In this document: in pieces, positions 28,089 through 37,581 of the stretch
How the letters are laid out: each line of letters begins with the position of its first letter
How positions within the stretch are numbered: position 1 is the first letter of the stretch
NCBI RefSeq assembly: GCF_000688255.1
Contig: NZ_JHYS01000016.1
Coordinates: forward strand, 22,517-86,516
Length of the DNA stretch: 64,000 nt
Source of the DNA: Simplicispira psychrophila DSM 11588
Lineage (GTDB): Bacteria; Pseudomonadota; Gammaproteobacteria; Burkholderiales; Burkholderiaceae_C
Reading direction: 5' to 3'
Position numbers and translations under genes: made by a program
The notes under the pieces: model-generated
Told to the model about the DNA's origin: nothing
What the model saw: only the letters and a program-made list of their open reading frames with translations
Database searches by the model: none

Positions 28089-30227
28089 TCAGGCCTTGAG
28101 GTAATCTGATTTCCCCCCCAGCCAGCGCGCCACATGCTGCGCGGCGAGTGGGGGGAAGCGGTCAAGCATAAGCGGCGCCACGGCGCGCGCCCACTCCAGC
28201 AATGCAATATCGGTGGCAAGGTCGGCAAAGCGCAACAGTGCATCCCCCGACTGGCGGGCACCCAGAAATTCGCCAGGCCCGCGAATTTCCAGGTCGCGCC
28301 GGGCGATTTCAAAACCGTCGTTGGTTTCTGCCATCGCGCGCAGGCGTTCTTTAGCGGTTTCACCGACGCGGCCGCTGTCGTTGGTGGCGTAGAGCAGTAC
28401 ACAGGCCGAGGCCGCCGCGCCGCGCCCGACGCGCCCACGCAACTGGTGCAACTGCGACAGGCCAAAGCGCTCGGCGTGTTCGATGACCATCAGCGAGGCA
28501 TTGGGCACGTCCACGCCGACCTCGATCACCGTGGTGCTGACCAGCACACCGATGCGCCCGGCGCTGAACTCGGCCATCACGGCCTTTTTCTCGCTGCCCG
28601 CCATGCGCGAGTGCAGCAAGCCCACGGACACCCCTGGCAAGGCTTCGCTCAGGTCGGCGTGCGTGGCGGTGGCGTTGGAGAGGTCGAGCGCTTCGCTTTC
28701 TTCGATCAGCGGACACACCCAATACACCTGCCGTCCGGCGTTCACCTGGGCACCGATGCGCGCAATCACCTCGTCCTTGCGGCTATCGGCAATCAGCTTG
28801 GTGACGATGGGCGTGCGCCCCGGTGGCAGCTCGTCGATCACCGACACGTCCAAATCGGCGTAGTAGCTCATGGCCAGCGTGCGCGGAATCGGTGTGGCGC
28901 TCATCATCAGCAGGTGCGGCTCCATGCCGTGGGCAGCCAGTTTTTGCCGCAGCGCCAAGCGCTGGGCGACACCAAAGCGGTGCTGCTCGTCGATGATGGC
29001 CAGCGCCAGGTTCTTAAAGCGCACCTGCTCCTGGATAACGGCGTGCGTGCCGATCACCAGCGCGGCCTCGCCGCTTTCCACCAGCGCCAGCATGGCGGCG
29101 CGCTCCTTCTTTTTCTGGCCGCCGACCAGCCAGGCGACGCAGCGGCCATGCACCGCCAGCAGGGGTTCCAGCCAGCCAATCAACTTGGCAAAGTGCTGCT
29201 CGGCCAGGATTTCCGTCGGCGCCATCAGCGCGCACTGCCAGCCAGCATCCATGGCGATGCAGGCGGCCAGCGCTGCCACCACGGTTTTGCCCGAGCCGAC
29301 GTCACCTTGCAGCAGGCGGTGCATGGGCACGGCGCGCGCCAAATCAGCGGCGATTTCTGCGCCGACGCGGCGCTGCGCCGCCGTCAGGTCAAACGGCAGC
29401 ACCGCCAGCAATTGCTCGTGCAACGGCAACGCGTCTGCCGTGGCCGGCGCCGGCTGCAACACCGGCGCACGCAGGCGGTCGCGCTCGCGGCGCGATTGCT
29501 GTTGTGACAGCTGCTGCGCCAGCAGTTCTTCGGCCTTGAGCCGCTGCCACGCCGGGTGGCTGTGGTCTTCCAGCGTCGCCAGCGCGACGTCGGGCGCGGG
29601 GTGGTGCAGAAAGGTGAGCGCATCGCGCAGGCTGGGCAAGGGCTGCAAGCCGTTTTGACCATAAAACGCCATCGGCGGCGCGGGCAACTGCGGCGCCAGG
29701 GTTTCGGCCCATTCAACACGCTGCAACGCCGTCACCACAGCGCGGCGCAAATAGGCCTGCGGCAGGGCTGCCACCGTGGGGTACACCGGCGTCAGCGCGC
29801 GGGGCAGTTCACCGCCGGCAGCGCGAAATGCCGGGTGCAGCATCTGCCGCCCCCAGAAGCCACCCTTGACTTCGCCGCGAATGCGCAGCTGTGCACCCAC
29901 CGCCAGCGCCTTCAGGTGCGAGGGATAGAAGCTAAAAAACCGCAGCTCGCAGGTGGCGCTGCCATCGTCCACCGCCACCACCAGCTGGCGGCGCGGGTGC
30001 AGTTGCACATCGCACGCCGTCACCGTGGCCTCGATCTGCACCACGCTGCCCTCACGCGCGTTTTTCAGCGGCGTAATGCGGGTTTCATCCTCGTAGCGCA
30101 GCGGCAAGTGCAGCGCCAGGTCGATCGGACGCACCAGGCCCATCTTCTGCAGGGCTTTTTGGGCCGGGCTGGGGCTGGATTTGGCCGATGGCTTCGGGCC
30201 GGAAGAAGGCGGGGTGGCGGCAAACAT
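28089..30227 (-). CDS. recG: RecG, ATP-dependent DNA helicase (fork reversal)
   Basis: RecG reverses stalled replication forks and processes branched DNA. The 712-residue protein has the wedge/OB domain (IDLALHLPLRYEDETRITPL). Walker A is RLLQGDVGSGKTVVAALAAC, followed by LAIIDEQHRFGVAQR and LMMSATPIPRTLAMSYYADL. The C-terminal SF2 motifs are TTVIEVGVDVPNASLMVIEH and RGRVGRG. It is followed 22 bases later by oxyR. A recG-oxyR pairing is also known in other proteobacteria and links fork repair to oxidative stress. Confidence 0.96.
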   Translation of the reverse strand: MFAATPPSSGPKPSAKSSPSPAQKALQKMGLVRPIDLALHLPLRYEDETRITPLKNAREGSVVQIEATVTACDVQLHPRRQLVVAVDDGSATCELRFFSFYPSHLKALAVGAQLRIRGEVKGGFWGRQMLHPAFRAAGGELPRALTPVYPTVAALPQAYLRRAVVTALQRVEWAETLAPQLPAPPMAFYGQNGLQPLPSLRDALTFLHHPAPDVALATLEDHSHPAWQRLKAEELLAQQLSQQQSRRERDRLRAPVLQPAPATADALPLHEQLLAVLPFDLTAAQRRVGAEIAADLARAVPMHRLLQGDVGSGKTVVAALAACIAMDAGWQCALMAPTEILAEQHFAKLIGWLEPLLAVHGRCVAWLVGGQKKKERAAMLALVESGEAALVIGTHAVIQEQVRFKNLALAIIDEQHRFGVAQRLALRQKLAAHGMEPHLLMMSATPIPRTLAMSYYADLDVSVIDELPPGRTPIVTKLIADSRKDEVIARIGAQVNAGRQVYWVCPLIEESEALDLSNATATHADLSEALPGVSVGLLHSRMAGSEKKAVMAEFSAGRIGVLVSTTVIEVGVDVPNASLMVIEHAERFGLSQLHQLRGRVGRGAAASACVLLYATNDSGRVGETAKERLRAMAETNDGFEIARRDLEIRGPGEFLGARQSGDALLRFADLATDIALLEWARAVAPLMLDRFPPLAAQHVARWLGGKSDYLKA

Positions 30228-30261
30228 GTTGGAAAAAGATTAACATGGTTACCTTTAATTA

Positions 30262-30310
30262 CAAGCTGACGCTACAAAGCCCCTGCAGGGTATAGCCGCT
30301 AGCATTTTTG
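30262..30310 (+). repeat. probable degenerate copy of the dispersed repeat, recG/HD-GYP intergenic
   Basis: The segment holds ACAAGCTGACGCTACAAAGC and then TATAGCCGCTAGCATTTTTG. Both resemble the ATAGCT-N2-TAGCGC core with substitutions. It ends seven bases before the ATG of the HD-GYP gene. Weaker than the other copies. Confidence 0.4.
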
Positions 30311-30316
30311 ATTCTC

Positions 30317-31591
30317 ATGCTCAAGCGAATACGCACCCAAGACCTGACCCTGGGGATGTTTCTCCACGAATTTTGCGGCTCTTGGATGGATCACCCTTTC
30401 TGGCGCAGCAAATTTTTGCTCCAGGACAGCCAAGACCTGGTCCGCATCCGCAAAACCAGCATCCAGGAAGTCTGGATCGACACCGCCAAAGGCCGTGACG
30501 TGGCCCCCAGCACCGTCGCCATCACGCGCGAGCAGGCCGATGCCGCCATCGACAACGCCTTCAGCCAGCTGGCCGACATGCCCACCTTTCAAGCGCCGCC
30601 CGAGGCACTGCAACCGCAGCCCGATCAGCCGCCCACCAGCATGCAAGAAGAATTGGTGCGGGCCGCCGAGATCTGCCGGCGCGCCAAAAGCGCGGTGGTG
30701 TCGATGTTCCACGAAGCCCGGCTGGGCCGGGCGCTGGAGGTACCGGATCTGTATGCCATGGTGGAAGAAATCTCCGCCTCCGTCGCGCGCCACCCCAATG
30801 CCTTGATCAGTCTGGCGCGGCTCAAGAGCGCTGACGACTACACCTACATGCATTCGGTCGACGTGTGCGCGCTGATGATGGCGCTGGGCCGACAGATCAA
30901 GCTGAACGACACCCAGCTGCGCACCGCCGGCATGGCGGGTCTATTGCACGACCTGGGCAAGGCCCGCATTCCGCTGGTCGTGCTGAACAAGCCGGGCAAA
31001 CTGACCGACGAAGAATTCACCGTGGTGCGCAACCACCCGGTCGAGGGCTACCGCCTGCTGCTGCAAGGCGGCATGCAGGATGCAGCGGTGCTGGACGCCT
31101 GCCTGCACCACCACGAAAAAATCGACGGCAAGGGCTACCCAGAAAAGCTCAATGGCAGCACCATCAGCCTGATCGCCAAGATGACCGCCATTTGCGACGT
31201 CTACGACGCCATCACCTCCGACCGGCCGTACAAGCGCGGCTGGGACCCGTCCGAATCGCTGCGGCGCATGGCCGAATGGAGCCACACGCACTTTGATCTG
31301 CAGTTGCTGCAGGCGTTTGTCAAAAGTTTGGGAATCTACCCGGTGGGCTCGCTGGTGCGTCTGAACTCGGGCCGCCTGGGCGTGGTGATCGAGCAGACCC
31401 CCGACTCGCTGCTGCTGCCGCGCATCAACACCTTTTTCTGCACTATCAGCGACCAGCGCATCCCGCCTGAAGTGGTCGATCTGTCCCGCCCCGGCTGCAC
31501 CGACAAGATCGCCGCGCGCGAAGAGCGCGAGCACTGGCGCTTTGCCGACATCAACACCTTGTGCATGGGCATGGAGCCGCTGCCCTGGTGA
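30317..31591 (+). CDS. HD-GYP domain protein with N-terminal DUF3391-like region (likely cyclic-di-GMP phosphodiesterase)
   Basis: HD-GYP proteins hydrolyse cyclic-di-GMP. The start at 30317 gives MLKRIRTQDLTLGMFLHEFC, which opens a DUF3391-like domain, and 424 residues. The metal-binding HD lies in GLLHDLGKARIPLVVLNKPG near residue 211. HHHEKIDGKGYP with the GYP signature is near residue 270, followed by KMTAICDVYDAITSDRPYKR. All expected metal ligands appear present. It opens a run of cyclic-di-GMP genes (two GGDEF proteins lie within 6 kb). A TTG nine bases upstream is a less likely start. Confidence 0.9.
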   Translation: MLKRIRTQDLTLGMFLHEFCGSWMDHPFWRSKFLLQDSQDLVRIRKTSIQEVWIDTAKGRDVAPSTVAITREQADAAIDNAFSQLADMPTFQAPPEALQPQPDQPPTSMQEELVRAAEICRRAKSAVVSMFHEARLGRALEVPDLYAMVEEISASVARHPNALISLARLKSADDYTYMHSVDVCALMMALGRQIKLNDTQLRTAGMAGLLHDLGKARIPLVVLNKPGKLTDEEFTVVRNHPVEGYRLLLQGGMQDAAVLDACLHHHEKIDGKGYPEKLNGSTISLIAKMTAICDVYDAITSDRPYKRGWDPSESLRRMAEWSHTHFDLQLLQAFVKSLGIYPVGSLVRLNSGRLGVVIEQTPDSLLLPRINTFFCTISDQRIPPEVVDLSRPGCTDKIAAREEREHWRFADINTLCMGMEPLPW

Positions 31592-31624
31592 GCGCACCTG
31601 CCCATCACACACCAGCCAGTTTTA

Positions 31625-32590
31625 ATGACCGCTTTTTTAACCCTGACGCTGAACCCAGCATTGGATTTGTCCACGACCACCGCCCACTTGGAGCACACGC
31701 ACAAGCTGCGCTGCGGGCCGATGCTGCGCCACCCCGGCGGCGGCGGCGTGAACGTGGCGCGCGTGCTGCACCGCCTGGACGCCGAGGTGCAGGCTTGGCA
31801 CCTGTCGGGCGGCGTCACCGGCGCGTACATGGGCCAGTTGTTGGCCGCCGAGGGGGTGCCCCTGCACGCGCTGCCGATTGCCGGCACCACGCGCGAAAAC
31901 ATGTCGGTGGTCGAAACCCGCAGCGGCCACGAGTACCGCTTTGTACTGCCCGGACCGACCGTGCTGGCGCATGAATGGCTACGCTGTCTGGAGCAACTCC
32001 GCACGCAGGCGCCGCGCTGGCTGGTGGCCAGCGGCAGTCTGCCGCCCGGCGTGCCCGATGACTTTTACGCACGCTTGATCGAACAATCGCGCGCCCACGG
32101 TGGCCAGAGCCGCGTGGTGCTCGACACCCAAGGGCCGGCACTGGTGGCGGCGCTACAGGCCGGCGTGTACTTGGTCAAACCCAGCCTGCGCGAACTGCGC
32201 GAGTTGACCGGCGCAGCGCTGAGCGATGCGGCGCAGTGGCGCGCCGCCGCGCACGCGCTGGTGCGCAGCGGCCAGGCCGAAATGGTGGCGTTGTCGGCGG
32301 GCGAACACGGCGCTGTGCTGGCCACGCAGGGCGGCGTATGGCAGGCGAACGCCCTGCCGATCGCCGCCAGCAACGGCACCACCGGCGCCGGCGACTGCTT
32401 TCTGGCCGCCCTGCTGTGGGCCCTGGAGCGCGGCGAAGCACCGGGCGAAGCGCTGCGCTGGGGCGTCGCCGCCGGCAGCGCTTCGCTGCTGGCCCCCGGC
32501 TCGGCGCTGGCACAGCAGGCCGACATCACCCGGCTGCTGGCGCAAGTAGTCCCCGTCCAAGCACTGTCCACTGACCCGGCAGCGCCGTAA
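31625..32590 (+). CDS. PfkB-family sugar kinase (6-phosphofructokinase II or 1-phosphofructokinase type)
   Basis: This 321-residue ribokinase-fold enzyme phosphorylates a sugar or sugar phosphate. It opens FLTLTLNPALDLSTTTAHLE, like PfkB, and carries the first PfkB motif as GGGGVNVARVLHRLDAEVQA. The C-terminal motif NGTTGAGDCFLAALLWAL holds the catalytic Asp. Overall order favours the fructose-phosphate branch. The exact substrate cannot be assigned, because no phosphotransferase system or fructose genes are adjacent. It follows the HD-GYP gene by 33 bases and may be cotranscribed. Confidence 0.85.
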   Translation: MTAFLTLTLNPALDLSTTTAHLEHTHKLRCGPMLRHPGGGGVNVARVLHRLDAEVQAWHLSGGVTGAYMGQLLAAEGVPLHALPIAGTTRENMSVVETRSGHEYRFVLPGPTVLAHEWLRCLEQLRTQAPRWLVASGSLPPGVPDDFYARLIEQSRAHGGQSRVVLDTQGPALVAALQAGVYLVKPSLRELRELTGAALSDAAQWRAAAHALVRSGQAEMVALSAGEHGAVLATQGGVWQANALPIAASNGTTGAGDCFLAALLWALERGEAPGEALRWGVAAGSASLLAPGSALAQQADITRLLAQVVPVQALSTDPAAP

Positions 32591-32615
32591 CCGCCCGCAC
32601 CAAGAACTATCACAT

Positions 32616-32660
32616 CAATAGCTTATAACGCATGGCCCACGCGGCTCTGAGGCCAATTTG
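32616..32660 (+). repeat. dispersed ATAGCT repeat copy after the PfkB gene
   Basis: CAATAGCTTATAACGCATGG then CCCACGCGGCTCTGAGGCCA and ATTTG. The distal block GGCT-N-GAGGCC-ATTTG matches the copies at 1320-1369 and 57873-57920. It lies 25 bases after the stop codon. Confidence 0.7.
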
Positions 32661-32729
32661 TCTTAATTTTCGTAACTGCGCAGACCCTCTTTCCAAGAGA
32701 CCTCGTCCATCAAAGACTGACAACCCAGT

Positions 32730-33584
32730 ATGTTGAGAACTCTTAAAAAAACCTCTCACGCCATGTCACGCACGCACCCCTCCCTCTCGTTATGGGCGCT
32801 TGGTTTGGTCATGGCCAGCCTGGGCACCACCGCTGCGGCCAACGCCCCTACCCCTGCCGCCAACCATTTGGCCCAGATTCAAACCACCGGGCAGGTGCGG
32901 GTCTGTATCTGGCCGGATTACTACAGCATCTCCCTGCGCGACCCGCGCACACAGCAGCTCTCGGGCATTGACATCGACCTGGCGCACGAGCTGGGTCGCG
33001 ACCTGGGCGCCAGCGTGCAATTTATCGACAGCTCCTTTGCCCGCCTGGTACCGGATGTGCTGCAAGAGCGCTGCGACGTGGCCATGTTTGCCATTGGCAT
33101 CATCCCGCAGCGCCAGCAAGTGCTGCGCTTTACGCGGCCCTATCTGGCCAGCGACGTGATGGCCATCACCACGCGCAGCAACCGCAAAATCCGCACCTGG
33201 GCCGACATCGACCAGCCGGGCATCGTCGTGGCCGTGGCCAAGGGCACGCTGCACGAGCCCCTGATGCGCGAGCGCCTGAAAAACGCCGAGCTCATCGCCC
33301 CCGCCACCCCGCACGCGCGCGAACAAGAGGTGCAGTCGGGCCGGGCCGATGTGTTCATCACCGACTTTCCGTACTCGCGCCGTATGCTGGAAACCACCGA
33401 CTGGGCGCGGCTGGTGACGCCCTCCAGCACCTACCACATCACCTCCTATGCCTGGGCCGTCAAGCCCGGCGACGATGCCTGGCACGCCCGTCTGGAGCAG
33501 TTCATGCAAACCATCAAGCGCGATGGCCGCCTGCTGGCGGCCGCGCGCAAGCACAAACTCGACCCCATCGTGGTGACGGACTGA
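32730..33584 (+). CDS. periplasmic solute-binding protein, family 3 (amino-acid type)
   Basis: The 284-residue precursor has an N-terminal export signal (MSRTHPSLSLWALGLVMASL through GTTAAANA from residue 12). The ATG at 32763 is therefore a possible alternative start. The body is a family 3 binding fold: QVRVCIWPDYYSISLRDPRT, SGIDIDLAHELGRDLGASVQ, and the DVAMFAIGIIPQRQQVLRFT hinge. No ABC permease or ATPase is nearby. Instead, a membrane GGDEF sensor begins 11 bases downstream, so a role as the ligand-binding partner of that sensor is plausible. Ligand unknown. Confidence 0.85.
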   Translation: MLRTLKKTSHAMSRTHPSLSLWALGLVMASLGTTAAANAPTPAANHLAQIQTTGQVRVCIWPDYYSISLRDPRTQQLSGIDIDLAHELGRDLGASVQFIDSSFARLVPDVLQERCDVAMFAIGIIPQRQQVLRFTRPYLASDVMAITTRSNRKIRTWADIDQPGIVVAVAKGTLHEPLMRERLKNAELIAPATPHAREQEVQSGRADVFITDFPYSRRMLETTDWARLVTPSSTYHITSYAWAVKPGDDAWHARLEQFMQTIKRDGRLLAAARKHKLDPIVVTD

Positions 33585-33595
33585 ACGCCTCTCGT

Positions 33596-36322
33596 ATGCC
33601 CCAATCCCTATGGCCCTTAACAGAGCGGGCCGCTGCGCGCGTGTCCGCACCCCGGCGGCTGGCGCGCAGCCCGCTGTTCTTGCTAATTGGTTTGCAACTC
33701 CTGCTGGCGCTAGCCGTGGCCATGGGGGTGTGGGCCGCCAGCGCATACTTGCGCCGCCTGGCGCTGAGCGACATGCTCAGCCATGCCCAGGAACAGACCC
33801 GCAGCTTCGAAGACAACCTGTCGCAAAGCTTCAACCTGCTGCACACGCATCTGCGCGCCCTGACGACAGAGCGCCCCGACCTGTTCCGTGAGCCGCAGCA
33901 GTTGAGAAGCGCCTTGGTTGCGTTACAACAAAAGCTGCCCTATATCCGCTCCCTGTCCGTCGTGGATGCACAGGGCACGGTGGTCATCAGCACCCACGCG
34001 GCGAACCTGGGGCATCAGCCCCCTCTGGGGCCGCTGCTGCCCCAGATGGCGCAGGGTACGCCGGGCGTGCTGCGCTTTGGCCACCCCTGGCGGGGACGCG
34101 ACTTTGCCGACGGCAGCCCCTGGCCGCCTGAGCGCCAGGCGGGGCCGGTAACAGATGCAGGGTTTTTCCCCGTCACCCTGGTACTGCCCGAAGCGCCGCA
34201 GTGGCGTCTGGTGACGACGATCAACTCCGACTATTTCATCAACTTGGCACTCAACCACCAAGTGTCGGTAAAACTGCGCCACAGCCTCTATGCCGACGAC
34301 GGCACACTGCTGTTTTCCAGTGCCAAAGACGCGCAACCCGGCGTTGCGCTGGCCCCGCAGGGCCCGTTGGTGCACATTCTGGAGCGCCAGATCGGCACTG
34401 CGCAGTGGCCGCCGGCGCAGGACCAAGATGCCCAGTTGGCCACCTTTCGCGTCTCGCGCAGCCACCCCTGGTTTGTGCTCTCGCAGGCATCGCGCCAGGA
34501 AGTGTTGCGCCCCTGGCAGCAGCAAACGCACAGCCTGGCCCTGATTGCGGCCTTGACGGTGGCCGTGTTGTTGCTGGTGACCGGCGCCTTGACATGGCGC
34601 GTGCAGCGCACGCTGGCGCGCGAAGAGCGCTATCTGGAAGAAAGTCGCCTGGCGGCCAACATGTTTTCACGCAGCAGCGACCTGATTGCTATCACCGATG
34701 GCCACAAGCGGGTATTGACCGTGAACCCAGCGTTTGAGCAAGGGCTGGGCTTCAGCGCCCAGGAAGTGCTGGGGCGCAGACTCGGAGAATGGGTCGATGG
34801 ACGCCCCGCGCCAGCCAACTTTGCCGAGCTGTGGACGGCGATGGACAGCCACGGCACCTGGCAAGGCGAAGTGCAGGAGCAGCGCAAAGACGGCAGCACG
34901 CTGACGGGCTGGCTGGCGGTGAACGCCATCCGTGACAGCCAGCGCCAAGTAGTGAACTACGTCGGCGTGCTGCGCGACCTCTCGCGCCTGCATGAAGACG
35001 AGGCCACCATCCGCAAACTCTCGCTGGCAGTGGAGCAAAGCCCGGTCAGCATCGTCATCACCTCCACCGAACCAGTCATCGAATACGCCAATCCGCAGTT
35101 CTTCCGCTCCACGGGCTACACCCCGCAGGAGGTGCTGGGGCGCAACCCGCGTGTGCTGCAATCGGGCCAGACCCCCAAGGCCACCTACACGGCCATGTGG
35201 GCGACGCTATGCGCTGGCCAGATGTGGCTGGGCGAATTCGTCAACCAACGCAAAGACGGCAGCCTCTACATCGAAAGCGCCACCGTGGCGCCACTGCTCG
35301 ATGCGGCAGGCCGCACCACCCACTACATGGGCATCAAACAAGACATCACCGCCCAAAAAGCGGCAGAAAACGCCCTGCGCCTGATGGCCAACGTGATAGC
35401 CCAGACACACGACGGCGTGATGGTGTGCGACGCCCAGCAGCACATCATCGACGTGAACCCCGCCTTTACCCGTATCACCGGCTATACCGAGGCAGAAGTG
35501 CTGGGGCGCAAGCCCAGCCTGTTGTCTGCGGGCAGCAAGAACCGTGGGCAATATGCAGACATGGAGGCCGCCCTGCACGCGCACGGACACTGGCAAGGGG
35601 AGTTCTGGAACCGGCGTAGCGACGGCAGCCTGTACGCCATCGCCAGCACACTGAACACGGTGTGCAACGACGCCGGCGAGGTCACGCACTACATCAACGT
35701 GTTCAGTGACGTGACCGAGCACAAGCACCAGAACGAGCACCTGAAGTTGCTGGCCCATTTCGACCCGCTGACGCACTTGCCCAATCGCACCTTGCTGGCC
35801 GACCGCCTAACGCAGGCCATGGCACGCGTGCTGCCCGAGCAGCAGCAGTTGGCCGTGTGCTTCATGGATCTGGATGGCTTCAAGGCCGTCAACGACACCC
35901 ATGGCCACGAGGCCGGCGATGAGCTGCTGGTCATCGTGGCACGGCGCCTAGAGGCCAATGTCCGCACCAACGATACCGTGGCCCGGCAGGGAGGCGATGA
36001 GTTCGTCCTCCTGCTCAGCGGCCTACCCGATCCGGCGGAGGGCGAACGCGCCGCCGAGCGGCTGCTACGGGCCGTGCGTGAACCGATCGTGGCCCACGGG
36101 CATACCGTGCAGGTGGGCGCCAGCATAGGCATTGCGCTGTACCCGCAAGACGGCGACGACCCCGAAACCCTGCTGCGCTGCGCCGACCAAGCCATGTACC
36201 AAGCCAAGCAGGGCGGACGCAACCGCTGGGTGTTCTATACCCCGGGCATGGCTGAGGTGCCCAGCACACTGCGCAACCCAGCCATCGAGAGCGGCAAAAA
36301 AGAACTACTCAGCGCCCTCTGA
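33596..36322 (+). CDS. membrane-bound PAS-PAS-PAS-GGDEF sensor (diguanylate cyclase)
   Basis: The 908-residue protein makes cyclic-di-GMP from GTP. Helices at about 24-50 and 315-335 flank a periplasmic sensing domain. Three PAS domains start near 357, 475 and 597, each with an EVLGR-type turn, with PAC segments such as HYMGIKQDITAQKAAE. The C-terminal catalytic domain has CFMDLDGFKAVNDTHGHEAG and ARQGGDEFVLLLSG near residue 799. The inhibitory I-site RxxD (RTND) lies five residues before GGDEF, so product inhibition is likely. No EAL domain is present. It is probably co-transcribed with the upstream binding protein. Confidence 0.9.
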   Translation: MPQSLWPLTERAAARVSAPRRLARSPLFLLIGLQLLLALAVAMGVWAASAYLRRLALSDMLSHAQEQTRSFEDNLSQSFNLLHTHLRALTTERPDLFREPQQLRSALVALQQKLPYIRSLSVVDAQGTVVISTHAANLGHQPPLGPLLPQMAQGTPGVLRFGHPWRGRDFADGSPWPPERQAGPVTDAGFFPVTLVLPEAPQWRLVTTINSDYFINLALNHQVSVKLRHSLYADDGTLLFSSAKDAQPGVALAPQGPLVHILERQIGTAQWPPAQDQDAQLATFRVSRSHPWFVLSQASRQEVLRPWQQQTHSLALIAALTVAVLLLVTGALTWRVQRTLAREERYLEESRLAANMFSRSSDLIAITDGHKRVLTVNPAFEQGLGFSAQEVLGRRLGEWVDGRPAPANFAELWTAMDSHGTWQGEVQEQRKDGSTLTGWLAVNAIRDSQRQVVNYVGVLRDLSRLHEDEATIRKLSLAVEQSPVSIVITSTEPVIEYANPQFFRSTGYTPQEVLGRNPRVLQSGQTPKATYTAMWATLCAGQMWLGEFVNQRKDGSLYIESATVAPLLDAAGRTTHYMGIKQDITAQKAAENALRLMANVIAQTHDGVMVCDAQQHIIDVNPAFTRITGYTEAEVLGRKPSLLSAGSKNRGQYADMEAALHAHGHWQGEFWNRRSDGSLYAIASTLNTVCNDAGEVTHYINVFSDVTEHKHQNEHLKLLAHFDPLTHLPNRTLLADRLTQAMARVLPEQQQLAVCFMDLDGFKAVNDTHGHEAGDELLVIVARRLEANVRTNDTVARQGGDEFVLLLSGLPDPAEGERAAERLLRAVREPIVAHGHTVQVGASIGIALYPQDGDDPETLLRCADQAMYQAKQGGRNRWVFYTPGMAEVPSTLRNPAIESGKKELLSAL

Positions 36323-36378
36323 CGGAGGCCAGCCATGACACCACCTGCGCAGGCGGCTGCTTTCACCCCGCTGAGTCG

Positions 36379-37569
36379 TTACCCATTCGCCAGCACGCAG
36401 CGATTGCGCCCATTGGCCTTGGCTTGGTAGAGCGCGCTGTCGGCCTCGGCCACCAGATCAGTGCCCGGGTCCTGCAAGCGTGGCACATGCCCCGCAGCGC
36501 CGACGCTGACAGAGACAAAAGGCCCGGCTCCCGAGGCCGGGTGCGGCAGCTGCAGCGCCACCACCGCCGCCACCACACGCGCGGCCACGGCAGCGGCGCC
36601 GGCGGCATCGACTTCGGGCAGGATCACGGCCAGCTCTTCACCGCCGTAACGCGCCACCAGGTCAGTGCTGCGCTGCATGGTCTGCTGCACCGCGCGCGCA
36701 ATGGCCTGCAGGCAGGCATCGCCCGCCTGGTGGCCAAAGTGGTCGTTGTAGCGCTTGAAATAATCCACATCGATCATCAGCAAGCCCAGTGGCTGCTGGC
36801 GCCGAAACGCGCTGGCGCTGGCCTGCTCCAGCCGGTCGTTGAAGTAGGCACGATTGGCCACCTGCAGCAGGCCATCGGTGCGGCCATAGGCCTTGAGTTG
36901 CACATTGACATGCTGCAGTGCTTCATTGGCCAGGGCCAGTTCCTGCGTGCGCAAGGCAACCCGGTCTTCCAGGTGCTGATTGGCCTGCACCAGCTCAGCG
37001 TTTTGTGCCGATAGCACTTGGTAGAGCTTGCCAATCATTTTCAGCAGCACCTGGGTGCTGTTATCGTGCCCGGCCATTTCACGCTCGTAGGCCTGGGTGG
37101 CTGACTCGCCCTGCTCAATCGCCTTGATCTGGCGCGCCAATGACTGGTCGATACCCAAAATATGCAGCCCCAGCCACGCCGTCAGAAAGCTGGTGATGCC
37201 ATCGCCCGATGCCGCCGCCGTGGTGCTGGCACGCGCCGCCCACATGGTGCCCACCTGCTGCACAAACTGGCGGTGCAACGCCTTGTGCGCCTCCACATGG
37301 CGGACATCGACGCCCTGGCGCTCCATCAGCGCCTCTTCTTCGGTGAAGTGGAAAACGGTATAGGCCACCAGGCGCTTGAACACGTCGCGCAGCAGCGGCC
37401 CGTGGTCGCCTTGCAAGTCGGCATCGGCAGCAAACAGCGCGCGGCTCAGCTCATTGAACAGCGCCACCAACCCCTGGTGCTGATCGTCCACCTCGTCCAG
37501 ACCGGTCACAAAGTGCTGGTCCCAGACAAAAGCGTTCACATACACCGGTTCAATCACAGAATTTTCCAT
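36379..37569 (-). CDS. hemerythrin-GGDEF protein (diguanylate cyclase with diiron oxygen-sensing domain)
   Basis: The 396-residue soluble protein has an N-terminal bacteriohemerythrin-like domain: VWDQHFVTGLDEVDDQHQGL, then YTVFHFTEEEALMERQG, HKALHRQFVQQV and GLHILGIDQSL. These supply the His/Glu/Asp ligands of a diiron site. A coiled-coil linker follows at about residues 185-235, then a GGDEF domain with ARYGGEELAVILPEVDAAGA near residue 308. The signature is GGEEL, a variant seen in active cyclases, and an I-site RSTD sits five residues before it. It is convergent with the PAS-GGDEF gene. Control of cyclic-di-GMP by oxygen or redox state is inferred. Confidence 0.9.
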   Translation of the reverse strand: MENSVIEPVYVNAFVWDQHFVTGLDEVDDQHQGLVALFNELSRALFAADADLQGDHGPLLRDVFKRLVAYTVFHFTEEEALMERQGVDVRHVEAHKALHRQFVQQVGTMWAARASTTAAASGDGITSFLTAWLGLHILGIDQSLARQIKAIEQGESATQAYEREMAGHDNSTQVLLKMIGKLYQVLSAQNAELVQANQHLEDRVALRTQELALANEALQHVNVQLKAYGRTDGLLQVANRAYFNDRLEQASASAFRRQQPLGLLMIDVDYFKRYNDHFGHQAGDACLQAIARAVQQTMQRSTDLVARYGGEELAVILPEVDAAGAAAVAARVVAAVVALQLPHPASGAGPFVSVSVGAAGHVPRLQDPGTDLVAEADSALYQAKANGRNRCVLANG

Positions 37570-37581
37570 AGGGTTCCAGGG